A stretch of 5,063 nt of DNA from Oligoflexales bacterium (GCA_015232735.1 JADFZC010000231.1:1-5063), one strand, 5' to 3'; positions 1 to 5,063 are shown, numbered from the stretch's first letter. Notes: generated by a model from the letters alone, not told the origin. Made by a program: numbers and translations.

Positions 1-59
1 AAAGATGCCTCCCCCGAATCATTTATCTGGAATACCATAGTGCCATCGCTATCAAGCAT
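1..59 (-). CDS. possible 5' end of a divergent gene (partial, off the left edge)
   Basis: On the minus strand an ATG at 59 opens a frame that stays open to the window edge for 19 full codons. It begins MLDSDGTMVFQIND and is rich in Asp and Gly. The composition looks coding, and the D-x-D-G-T-hydrophobic pattern recalls the first strand of PAS-type domains, but this is too short to assign. An in-frame TAA (72-74) lies upstream, so the gene would have to start at or near this ATG; no good SD is placed for it. The plus strand also has an open frame here ending at TAA 73-75, so which strand codes is unresolved. If real, 60-146 would be a divergent promoter region shared with the histidine kinase gene. 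Confidence 0.25.
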   Translation of the reverse strand, partial: MLDSDGTMVFQINDSGEAS

Positions 60-146
60 AGTTCTAATGTTTTAAAAAATCCTTCCGATAAATCAAATGA
101 AAGTCAATCATGCGTTCCAGGCAAATTTTTTGAAGTTGAAAAAAAT

Positions 147-1511
147 ATGCTGTCACTATTTGTAAAATTTGAGAATTTTCTTGATCGGCACATTCATCCG
201 TCGATTCACAATTCGAAGGATCATGAAACAATATTCAAAGCACGCCTCATGATGGGAGCCAGTCTTTTATACACAATGGTGGCTGTCATTCCAGAACTTA
301 TCGAAGTCTGTACTTACACATCCTCTCTCAAAATTGTCTTGAACTTCACAGACATCATAATTACAGTTTCCGTATGTCTTGCACTGAAATACTGGGGTCA
401 TGTGAAAACCATAGCCAATATCGCCGCAGTTGCGCTTCTTGGATTGATATTTGCAATCATAATTGAGGACCCGAAGTTTTCCATCATCCTGGTTGGATGG
501 TTTACAATCCTCAATTTCTTTTCTGTTGTTATTTGTACACCCATTTTTTCGAGAATCATTCTTCTGTCCACTGTTTGTTTTATTCCGTGGTTTTTCCTAT
601 TTTATTACAAAGGATCAGACCTGCAGTTTCTTTCCGGCACGGAATATGCTGTGCATCTATGTCTTCAACTGATGACAATGAACCTGATTTCATTCGTAAC
701 CGGATGGATTTACAATTATTCAAGACGCACGGCCTTTGAAAAATATCTTATTTACAGAAAGAGACTTGATGAGCATCAGATTAAATCATTTCACGGCGTC
801 AAACTCGCATCCCTGGCGCAGCTTACAGACGGATTCGCGCATGAGATAAGAAATCCCCTCGCAATCATACTCGGCTCCGCAGAGAGAATAAAAATTGGAA
901 CAAAAAACCTCGATGGACAAAAAGCCGACCAGGTTAATTACGCGACTGAAAGAATCGTGGCGGCAACAAAGAGAATCGACTCTCTGATATCGACCCTCGG
1001 AAAAATAAGCATTCGAAATCCTGATGACAAACCGGAGCTCATCCCGTTCGAGGATATAATGGAAGACATAATGCAGTTTTTCCAGAAGCAGCTTGAAGAT
1101 TCCAAGGCTGAACTCATGGTTGGTCCCATCACCCAGGATGTGGTTTTTTTATGCATACGGCACGATTTTTACCAGATACTTTTAAACATCATTTCAAACG
1201 CTTTCGAAGCCATCAGCAAATTGTCCGAAAGATGGATCAGAATAAGCGCTGAAGAGAAGGACGGGAAAATATTTCTGGCGATTACTGATTCAGGCAGGGG
1301 CATCCCGACCGACTTCCAGGAAAAGATATTTGATCCATTCTTCACGACAAAACGTGTTGGCGAAGGAACCGGCCTGGGACTGAGCATTTCATATTTTCTC
1401 GCCAAGAATAACAAGGGTGAGGTATTCCTTGATGCAAAATCGCCAAACACCAAATTCGTCATAGTGCTCCCGTCACACAATTCATCCCAAAAAATCGGGG
1501 AAATTACCTGA
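147..1511 (+). CDS. integral-membrane sensor histidine kinase
   Basis: This is the sensor half of a two-component system: it should autophosphorylate on histidine and pass the phosphate to a response regulator. Six hydrophobic segments (about residues 36-54, 63-80, 89-107, 112-130, 134-153, 168-187) form the sensor; there is no large periplasmic loop, PAS or HAMP domain. A charged linker (192-225) leads into the HisKA helix with the H-box FAHEIRNPLA, phospho-acceptor His232. The ATPase domain has the N-box (N347, N351), the G1 box DSGRGIP (381-387), the F-box FDPFFTTK (395-402) and the G2 box GEGTGLGLS (405-413). All catalytic motifs are intact, so it should be active. The HisKA/HATPase type resembles NtrB- and ZraS-like kinases. 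ATG 147 is the only ATG/GTG/TTG in this frame near the domain start, but its SD is weak (GAAG 132-135) and the frame is open back to position 3. No response regulator lies in the window; the stimulus is unknown. Confidence 0.93.
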   Translation: MLSLFVKFENFLDRHIHPSIHNSKDHETIFKARLMMGASLLYTMVAVIPELIEVCTYTSSLKIVLNFTDIIITVSVCLALKYWGHVKTIANIAAVALLGLIFAIIIEDPKFSIILVGWFTILNFFSVVICTPIFSRIILLSTVCFIPWFFLFYYKGSDLQFLSGTEYAVHLCLQLMTMNLISFVTGWIYNYSRRTAFEKYLIYRKRLDEHQIKSFHGVKLASLAQLTDGFAHEIRNPLAIILGSAERIKIGTKNLDGQKADQVNYATERIVAATKRIDSLISTLGKISIRNPDDKPELIPFEDIMEDIMQFFQKQLEDSKAELMVGPITQDVVFLCIRHDFYQILLNIISNAFEAISKLSERWIRISAEEKDGKIFLAITDSGRGIPTDFQEKIFDPFFTTKRVGEGTGLGLSISYFLAKNNKGEVFLDAKSPNTKFVIVLPSHNSSQKIGEIT

Positions 1512-1599
1512 ATAATCGGATAAAATTTATTTATCACACAATAGACACATACTATTTCCACTGACATCATATGCTGTTTAATATCTAAAAGGAGACAAC

Positions 1600-1677
1600 A
1601 TGAGCACGGGATCTCCCCCTGATTTTAAGGTCAAAAGCCGATCCCGTGCCTATAAAATCCCTGGCGGCACTGATTGA
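1600..1677 (+). CDS. 25-codon leader ORF, probably a frameshifted 34-codon gene
   Basis: An ATG at 1600 follows an excellent SD (AAGGAG 1589-1594, spacing 5) and begins MSTGSPPDFK, stopping at TGA 1675-1677. The next frame over carries a more protein-like stretch ending ALIDKEENGVKE, whose TGA (1703-1705) overlaps the ATG of the ferritin-like gene as ATGA. Removing one C from the five-C run at 1615-1619 joins the good start to that frame, giving an uninterrupted 34-residue protein coupled to the next gene. The ORF may therefore be a frameshift remnant, a phase-variable or slippage site, a base-call error, or simply a leader peptide. I do not recognise a family. The 25-codon frame is also in phase with the downstream gene, separated from it by that single TGA. 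A 10-bp perfect inverted repeat lies inside it. Confidence 0.35.
   Translation: MSTGSPPDFKVKSRSRAYKIPGGTD
1604..1649 (+). repeat. 10-bp perfect inverted repeat (stem-loop) in the ferritin-like gene leader
   Basis: GCACGGGATC (1604-1613) and its exact reverse complement GATCCCGTGC (1640-1649) flank a 26-nt loop. The left arm falls in codons 2-5 of the leader ORF, just after a strong SD. No U-run follows, so it is not an intrinsic terminator. In RNA it could hold back a ribosome or stabilise the message; in DNA it could be a widely spaced operator. The repeat is certain; the function is inference. Confidence 0.55.
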
Positions 1678-1690
1678 CAAGGAAGAAAAC

Positions 1691-1694
1691 GGAG
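1691..1694 (+). promoter_or_regulatory. ribosome binding site of the ferritin-like gene
   Basis: GGAG lies 7 nt before ATG 1702. It supports that start over the internal Met9 and shows that the gene can be translated independently even though an upstream frame ends in an ATGA overlap. Confidence 0.7.
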
Positions 1695-1701
1695 TGAAAG
1701 A

Positions 1702-2196
1702 ATGATAAAAATTGTAAAGCTGATCATGAAAAGGGAAAGCGCGCTTGAACAGATTTACAGGGAACTGGCCGCCTCGGCTCCCACAAAATCATTAAGGCAG
1801 GCCTATCACTGGCTGGCGTGCGAGGAAAGCCGTCATTCAAAAGAGCTTCTTGATCTTGCGGACGGTGAGATAGTTGAAAAGGTTGAAATCGATAGCAAAT
1901 CCGCCCTAAGGGAAATCAGCCTCAGAAAGAACCTTAGAAAAATCGAGAGATCACAACTTTCAATATACAAAAAAGCCAGACACTATGAAAATGAAAGCCT
2001 CTATTTTTATAAATTGCTTCTTCTTAAAAGCAAAACAAGGGAGCTAAGGGAGTTCCTTCTGAAAATTATCGAGGAGGAACAGAAGCATTTTGAACTGATG
2101 GATCTTATTGTAAGGCAGCTGACAATCGGTGACACATTCAGCCAAAGACTAAGCAAAAGCGATGTCTTCATCCCTGCCATTTCTGCCAGCCGGTAA
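1702..2196 (+). CDS. ferritin-like / rubrerythrin-family di-iron protein
   Basis: This is a 164-residue, almost entirely helical, soluble protein of the rubrerythrin-like ferritin superfamily (COG1633 type). Four helices carry the expected di-iron ligands: E12 in helix 1 (E followed by Y19), E42 and H45 in ECEESRH-type helix 2 (E-x-x-H), E96 in helix 3 (E followed by Y103), and E126 and H129 in helix 4 (E-E-Q-K-H). The full set of four carboxylates and two histidines suggests a functional metal site. There is no C-terminal rubredoxin domain with paired CxxC, so it is not a classical rubrerythrin; the only cysteine is C40. Family roles include peroxide reduction, iron handling and oxidative-stress defence; which applies here cannot be told from sequence. 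The last 25 or so residues are non-conserved tail. It follows a short leader ORF and is closed by a terminator, so it ends its transcription unit. Confidence 0.82.
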   Translation: MIKIVKLIMKRESALEQIYRELAASAPTKSLRQAYHWLACEESRHSKELLDLADGEIVEKVEIDSKSALREISLRKNLRKIERSQLSIYKKARHYENESLYFYKLLLLKSKTRELREFLLKIIEEEQKHFELMDLIVRQLTIGDTFSQRLSKSDVFIPAISASR

Positions 2197-2237
2197 AAGC
2201 TGATTAATGCAGGATTATCGATTCATCCGAAGAAAGT

Positions 2238-2263
2238 AAAGCCGGTCTTGCCGCCGGTTTTTT
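2238..2263 (+). terminator. Rho-independent terminator after the ferritin-like gene
   Basis: AAAGCCGG (2238-2245) pairs with CCGGTTTT (2254-2261), 8 bp including one G-U, around the loop TCTTGCCG, and continues into a run of six T (2258-2263). It lies 41 nt after the TGG-CGG-TAA-type stop region of the ferritin-like gene (stop ends at 2196), which sets the 3' end of that unit. Confidence 0.8.
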
Positions 2264-2371
2264 AGTGAATGGCCATATTCTCATATTTTGTCAGCCTGAG
2301 ACTTTACACCGCCTTGGTTGAACGAGGCTTAATGAGAATTGTCAACAAAGTCGACAAAAACCACAACTGCA

Positions 2372-2390
2372 TGTAATTCAATCGATTACA
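2372..2390. promoter_or_regulatory. TGTAAT-N7-ATTACA dyad, possible operator
   Basis: TGTAAT (2372-2377) and ATTACA (2385-2390) are exact reverse complements 7 bp apart; TGC/GCA-like flanks extend the symmetry imperfectly (GCATG at 2369-2373 and CATGC at 2391-2395). The size and spacing suit a dimeric helix-turn-helix regulator. It sits about 270 bp before the nifU-like gene, with no promoter clearly attached, so function is a guess. Confidence 0.25.
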
Positions 2391-2633
2391 CATGCAATTA
2401 TTTATTTCATTGCTCCCTGCCATTTCATCATATTGTCTCAAAAATATTGATAACTTTTCGTTATATGGCCATCGAATCTGTCAATTTTATTCCATCTGTT
2501 ATTTCTGATAATAAGAAGTCGACTGCTTCCTGGTTGAAATAAATCAGCCTTAATCCTGGAGAAAATAAATTTTGATAATGGAAACGGTCTTAAATGTCTG
2601 ATGAAAGGTCGTAACCCGAATTTTTAAAAAGAG

Positions 2634-2645
2634 ATGAATATTCAT
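2634..2645. promoter_or_regulatory. 12-bp perfect palindrome beside the nifU-like SD
   Basis: ATGAATATTCAT is perfectly self-complementary and ends 17 nt before the nifU-like start, just ahead of the SD; a 10-bp palindrome TTTTTAAAAA (2621-2630) precedes it. It could be an operator overlapping the transcript start. About one 12-bp palindrome is expected by chance in 5 kb, so only its position makes it notable. Confidence 0.2.
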
Positions 2646-2662
2646 AAAAAAAGGGAAGCGTT

Positions 2663-2887
2663 ATGCTGCAGAAAATCCAAAAAGTAATAGAGAATGAAAT
2701 AAATCCGAATCTGGCATTGCATGGCGGCTCCTGCAAGGCAACGGATTTTGACAATGGTGTGCTTAAAATCAAGTTTATGAAAGAATATCCCGGTCGCCCG
2801 GCAAACCAGGTGACAATGCTGAGAGGGGTTGCGCCAATTATAAAATCAATTTTTCCTGAAGTTGAAAGAATTATTCTGGACCCATAG
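2663..2887 (+). CDS. NifU C-terminal-domain (Nfu-like) protein lacking the CxxC cluster ligands
   Basis: This is a stand-alone NifU-like domain of 74 residues, the normal length for one-domain Nfu proteins. These normally bind a [4Fe-4S] cluster at a dimer interface through a CxxC and pass it to target proteins in the cytoplasm. The fold signature is clear: IxxxINPNLALHGG (about 9-22) matches the start of the Nfu domain, and VTMLRGVAPIIKSIFPEVE (50-68) matches the VTLxxGIExxLKxxxPEV segment. At the cluster site, where family members have G-A-C-x-x-C-P, this protein reads K-E-Y-P-G-R-P (40-46), so both cysteines are replaced (Tyr42, Arg45). The only cysteine is C24 after the HGG. No frameshift is needed to read through the site. 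ATG 2663 has an SD (AGGG/GGAAG, 2652-2658). It stands alone, with no iscS/iscU neighbours, and converges on a minus-strand ORF. Possibly a divergent scaffold, a protein-interaction form, or a cluster-free relative. Confidence 0.8.
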   Translation: MLQKIQKVIENEINPNLALHGGSCKATDFDNGVLKIKFMKEYPGRPANQVTMLRGVAPIIKSIFPEVERIILDP

Positions 2888-2890
2888 ATT

Positions 2891-3022
2891 TTATAAGCAA
2901 TCCTTCATCAAACGCTGCTGCAATTCCCTTAATTGGGTGCAAAATATGACAAAGAGCCCATTTAATCGTTCAGACTTTATCAGACCGCTCAGTCCTTCCT
3001 TAAACTCTTTCTCAGTAATCAT
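2891..3022 (-). CDS. 43-residue hypothetical protein behind the GT-C gene
   Basis: I do not recognise a family. The frame runs from ATG 3022 to TAA 2893-2891. The product begins MITEKEFKEGLSGLIKSER, continues through a short hydrophobic patch (GLFVIFC, 22-28), and ends in an amphipathic helix (TQLRELQQRLMKDCL). Codon choice and the alternation of charged and hydrophobic residues look genuinely coding. A weak SD (AAGAAG, 5 nt before ATG) favours this start; an in-frame ATG at 3049 would add nine residues but has no SD. It lies 40 bp (or 13 bp from the upstream ATG) after the 591-residue gene on the same strand, so the two are probably cotranscribed. Its stop is 3 bp from the stop of the convergent nifU-like gene. 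The patch is too short for a sure membrane span. Confidence 0.5.
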   Translation of the reverse strand: MITEKEFKEGLSGLIKSERLNGLFVIFCTQLRELQQRLMKDCL

Positions 3023-3062
3023 ATTTACTTCTTTATAAAGTTGATACATGATTGTATTTAGA

Positions 3063-4838
3063 TTAAAGAACCAGATCTGACGGAAGTGCAGGCTTTTCCA
3101 CGACGGTCTCTTTCCCAGCTTTCGGCATCTCGAATTTTACGAACCTGTTCCCTTTCCATGTGACAAAGTGATAGCCGGGATAGTCAAGAGGTCTCAAAAA
3201 ATGGAATCTCATCTTTTTGGGAAAGCCGTTTTCTGAAAGTTCAAGAATTGTTACATCCATGGAACCCTGATGGATCATCGTCCCCTGTTTAAACTGTCTT
3301 TCCTTTTGTCGAAATATAGTGGATTTTCGAAAATCCATGACATCACCGGCAATATAGGTAATTTCAAGCGTTCGATCATCCAATAACTTTAAACTCATGT
3401 CATTTTCCGAGATGGTCATTATATTCCAGTGAAAAGGCCGTGAACCTGGATGAAAATACTTATAACCAGATTCCGTATACGAGTCATTAAATATCGCCAA
3501 ACCGGCATTTATGACAAAGTATTCGTTATCATAGCCATTCAAGTCAGTGAATTCAGACTCTTTCATCACATTTTCAAATGCAATAATATGCTTTTCCGCC
3601 AGATCAGTGGAAATGAATGTAGTCAGCGGATACAAGACGAAAAAAATCAGGCTGAGATATGCCCTCCATGCCAAGGAGAGCGCTCTTACCGGGAAACTTT
3701 TTTCCCTTGTTAATTCTCCCAATGTGGCTATTTGCATAATGGAAAGGGGAACGATTGAAAATTGAGACATAAGAAATACCCGTGGATGGGGCGGTATCGA
3801 AACAAAGGGAACAAGAGTCGTCAGGTTAACAACCACAAGCCATTTGATCAATTTTCGCATCTTCTCATTTTGATCTTTTATCGTAAAATAAAGCCCGCAT
3901 GAAAATGCGGATATCAAAATGAAGGCAGCAGCGTAAAATTTGGCAGGATATGCTCCATCGCAAGATTTTCCAAGATCAAGTCCAATCTGGGCGGCAATAA
4001 GGATGGGATACCGCGCGGGGAACACTTTGAAAAAAGCGAGAGGATTCTCAAGAAAAGATGTGTAAAAACCGCTGTTTTTTGCACCATATCCACCTAAAAG
4101 ATACAGCTGGGTATATATGACCAATATGACGAGAATAAAGAAGGATTTCGTAAATAGGTTTCGAATTCCCCCTCCAAAAAATATCCATTCGTAGAAAAAA
4201 ATAAGCAAGAATCCGAAATAACCGGCCTCTGATGAGGCCAGCGAGAGTATGAGCAATAAAAGCATTGCCACCTTGTAGCGGGGATTGAACGATGTTTCGT
4301 GCCACTTCAAATAAAAGCAAAATGCCGCCAATGAGAATACCGATGCCATTAGGTGGCATCTTGAGGCTATCCATAGGATGTGCAAGCTTAGAGGCAAGGA
4401 AATTCCAATTATCAATGTCGAAAAAGCGCCATGCAACGGTCTCAGGAGCCTATAGAAAATGACTCCTATTATGCCGATATACAGAATGGCCCAGACCATT
4501 GAATGCAATCTGAAAAAATATGCGCCTTTTCCTGGAAGTTGTTCATCAACGCTAAATGAAAAATCCGACAATGGACGGAAAAACTTTATCTTTAGAGATG
4601 GATCGCCCCACCATAGGCGCCATGAGGTGGCATCGGTTACACGATCGTAGTCGGTCAAAAGGCTAAAATCGAACCTGTTGTGAAAATCCCAGAGCGAGCC
4701 TTTCGTCACTTTTTCAAAATTAATCACCAAATAGTCGTCAATTATGGGATGAAACTCAAGTTGGTCTCGCTGCAGTACCGTGAAAAACAGGATGGAAGCA
4801 GCCATTATAGCGAAATAAGTAAACTTTACCCGACTCAT
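3063..4838 (-). CDS. polytopic membrane protein, GT-C-type glycosyltransferase candidate
   Basis: This 591-residue inner-membrane protein resembles the PMT/TMTC-like GT-C glycosyltransferases, which transfer sugars from lipid-linked donors on the outer face of the membrane. After a first span (6-22) comes an extracytoplasmic loop with the acidic pair D34-D35 in I-I-D-D-Y, the expected catalytic position of GT-C enzymes, and an F-R-P-L motif (87-90) before H112, as in this family. The stretch H153-ILWIASRCHLMASVF to S203-E204 matches the usual R-x-x-LLA...S-(K/E)-E pattern of spans 3-5. About ten further spans lie near 113-132, 138-158, 163-178, 190-203, 206-221, 232-248, 301-320, 331-348, 354-373 and 387-410. 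A soluble C-terminal domain (about 411-591) has no recognised homology. Start ATG 4838 follows AGGAGG at spacing 10. No donor-lipid or polysaccharide genes are nearby, so substrate is unknown; an orphan O-antigen ligase-like or other membrane role is possible. Confidence 0.6.
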   Translation of the reverse strand: MSRVKFTYFAIMAASILFFTVLQRDQLEFHPIIDDYLVINFEKVTKGSLWDFHNRFDFSLLTDYDRVTDATSWRLWWGDPSLKIKFFRPLSDFSFSVDEQLPGKGAYFFRLHSMVWAILYIGIIGVIFYRLLRPLHGAFSTLIIGISLPLSLHILWIASRCHLMASVFSLAAFCFYLKWHETSFNPRYKVAMLLLLILSLASSEAGYFGFLLIFFYEWIFFGGGIRNLFTKSFFILVILVIYTQLYLLGGYGAKNSGFYTSFLENPLAFFKVFPARYPILIAAQIGLDLGKSCDGAYPAKFYAAAFILISAFSCGLYFTIKDQNEKMRKLIKWLVVVNLTTLVPFVSIPPHPRVFLMSQFSIVPLSIMQIATLGELTREKSFPVRALSLAWRAYLSLIFFVLYPLTTFISTDLAEKHIIAFENVMKESEFTDLNGYDNEYFVINAGLAIFNDSYTESGYKYFHPGSRPFHWNIMTISENDMSLKLLDDRTLEITYIAGDVMDFRKSTIFRQKERQFKQGTMIHQGSMDVTILELSENGFPKKMRFHFLRPLDYPGYHFVTWKGNRFVKFEMPKAGKETVVEKPALPSDLVL

Positions 4839-4848
4839 ATGTCATATG

Positions 4849-4854
4849 CCTCCT
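4849..4854 (-). promoter_or_regulatory. strong SD of the 591-residue gene, with two candidate ATGs
   Basis: On the minus strand a perfect AGGAGG is followed after 3 nt by ATG 4845-4843 and after 10 nt by ATG 4838-4836. The first ATG is too close and leads into another frame; the second opens the long gene. The unusual spacing decides the start and could make initiation inefficient or competitive. Confidence 0.75.
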
Positions 4855-4861
4855 GAATTTC

Positions 4862-4917
4862 ATGATTTTAAGGAATAACTCTCAAAAAGTGTGCCAGCCT
4901 TATTGACTGAAAATCAT
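4862..4917 (-). repeat. interrupted inverted repeat in the leader of the GT-C gene
   Basis: ATGATTTT (4862-4869) is matched exactly by AAAATCAT (4910-4917), and a second inner pair AATAA (4874-4878) / TTATT (4900-4904) is nested within it, giving 13 pairs around a 21-nt loop with small internal bulges. On the minus strand it would form in the 5' leader, ending about 7 nt before the SD. It is AT-rich and of moderate stability; a regulatory role is inference. Confidence 0.4.
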
Positions 4918-4974
4918 AACTTATTCGGAACGCTCGAATGACAGGAAAAAAATTGTTTTTTGCCGGATAATGTT

Positions 4975-5063
4975 TCAAATATCGACAACGTAAGATCGTT
5001 TTATTCCGTGTAAATAAACTTTCCAATTATGGTATTGGTACAGAAAATCCATATGGAACGTAA
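4975..5063 (-). CDS. possible 3' end of a gene entering from the right (weak)
   Basis: A minus-strand frame is open from the window edge to TGA 4977-4975, about 28 codons, with aromatic-rich content (FLYQYHNWKVYLHG). It could be the tail of a gene read into the GT-C gene, or chance. A competing plus-strand ATG at 5029 opens a frame to the edge (MVLVQKIHME) without an SD. Neither is supported well; the rest of 4918-4974 holds nothing I can name. Confidence 0.15.
   Translation of the reverse strand, partial: TFHMDFLYQYHNWKVYLHGIKRSYVVDI

Larger units (their letters stand above)
2264..2662. other. 399-bp intergenic region without a convincing gene
   Basis: This AT-rich stretch lies between the terminator and the nifU-like gene. 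Open frames exist on both strands: plus 2339-2542 from a TTG, minus 2423 to 2304, and a plus 14-codon ORF at 2332-2376 after GAGG. They lack good starts or SDs, overlap each other, and have Ser/Thr/Phe-heavy, non-family compositions. What it does hold are small dyads: TGTAAT...ATTACA (2372-2390), two copies of the palindrome ATGGCCAT (2269-2276, 2465-2472), and palindromes close to the nifU-like start. The promoter of the nifU-like gene must lie here, but no clear -35/-10 pair could be picked. Confidence 0.6.

Noticed and set aside
1519..1535. GATAAA-N5-TTTATC hairpin after the histidine kinase gene as a terminator
   Set aside because: All but one pair in each arm are A-T, with no U-run following; too weak to call.
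938..1570. Long minus-strand frames opposite the kinase gene
   Set aside because: They are antisense shadows of the kinase catalytic domain with no starts or motifs of their own.
1674..1679. TTGACA matching the -35 consensus
   Set aside because: No -10 at 16-18 bp, and initiation there would remove or crowd the ferritin-like SD.
2332..2376. 14-codon plus-strand ORF after GAGG
   Set aside because: Too short to judge, spacing only 4 nt, and no gene close downstream that it could lead.
2304..2423. 39-codon minus-strand ORF with a hydrophobic tail
   Set aside because: No SD at the right spacing and no coding signature; several similar short frames are expected in AT-rich DNA.
2339..2542. 67-codon plus-strand open frame starting with TTG
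   Set aside because: No usable SD, Ser/Thr/Phe-rich non-family composition, and it overlaps other equally weak frames and a dyad.
4048..4374. 108-codon frame inside the GT-C gene on the same strand
   Set aside because: It is an out-of-frame shadow of the hydrophobic coding region; the 591-residue frame has the SD and family motifs.
4998..5026. Minus-strand TTGGAA-N17-TAAAAC as a promoter for the GT-C gene
   Set aside because: Only four of six matches in each box; such pairs are common in AT-rich sequence.

Overview
The window looks like a chromosomal stretch from a Gram-negative bacterium of moderate, slightly AT-leaning base composition. Genes are compact, with recognisable Shine-Dalgarno (SD) sites, and AT-rich intergenic DNA separates them. 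The mix of a membrane-bound histidine kinase, a rubrerythrin-type ferritin-like protein, a small Nfu/NifU-like protein and a large polytopic GT-C-type membrane protein would fit an anaerobic or microaerophilic deltaproteobacterial (Desulfobacterota-like) lineage. That placement is inference from gene content only; no phylogenetic marker is present. I see no tRNA, rRNA, CRISPR array, insertion sequence or integration site.

Left part (1-2263), plus strand. A 454-residue sensor histidine kinase (147-1511) has six predicted membrane segments and complete HisKA and HATPase motifs; no response regulator is visible beside it. An 88-bp gap follows, then a perfect SD and a 25-codon ORF (1600-1677). 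This ORF looks like a frameshifted 34-codon gene: losing one C from a five-C run would restore a frame that ends in an ATGA overlap with the next start codon. That next gene (1702-2196) is a 164-residue ferritin-like four-helix protein with all six expected di-iron ligands, closed by a Rho-independent terminator (2238-2263).

Middle (2264-2887). A 399-bp stretch without a convincing gene carries a few small dyads. It leads into a 74-residue NifU C-terminal-domain protein (2663-2887) in which both cysteines of the Fe-S-binding CxxC motif are replaced.

Right part (2888-5063), minus strand. A 591-residue multi-spanning GT-C-type glycosyltransferase candidate (4838 to 3063) is followed, 40 bp downstream, by an unrecognised 43-codon ORF (3022 to 2891), so the two may be cotranscribed. 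The small ORF runs tail to tail into the nifU-like gene with only 3 bp between stop codons. The 225 bp upstream of the large gene hold a strong SD and an interrupted inverted repeat in its leader.

No single recognised system ties these genes together. The ferritin-like and Nfu-like genes share an iron theme, but a terminator and about 400 bp separate them. The observations most worth checking are the cysteine-less Nfu domain, the C-run frameshifted leader ORF ahead of the ferritin-like gene, and the small ORF behind the GT-C protein.
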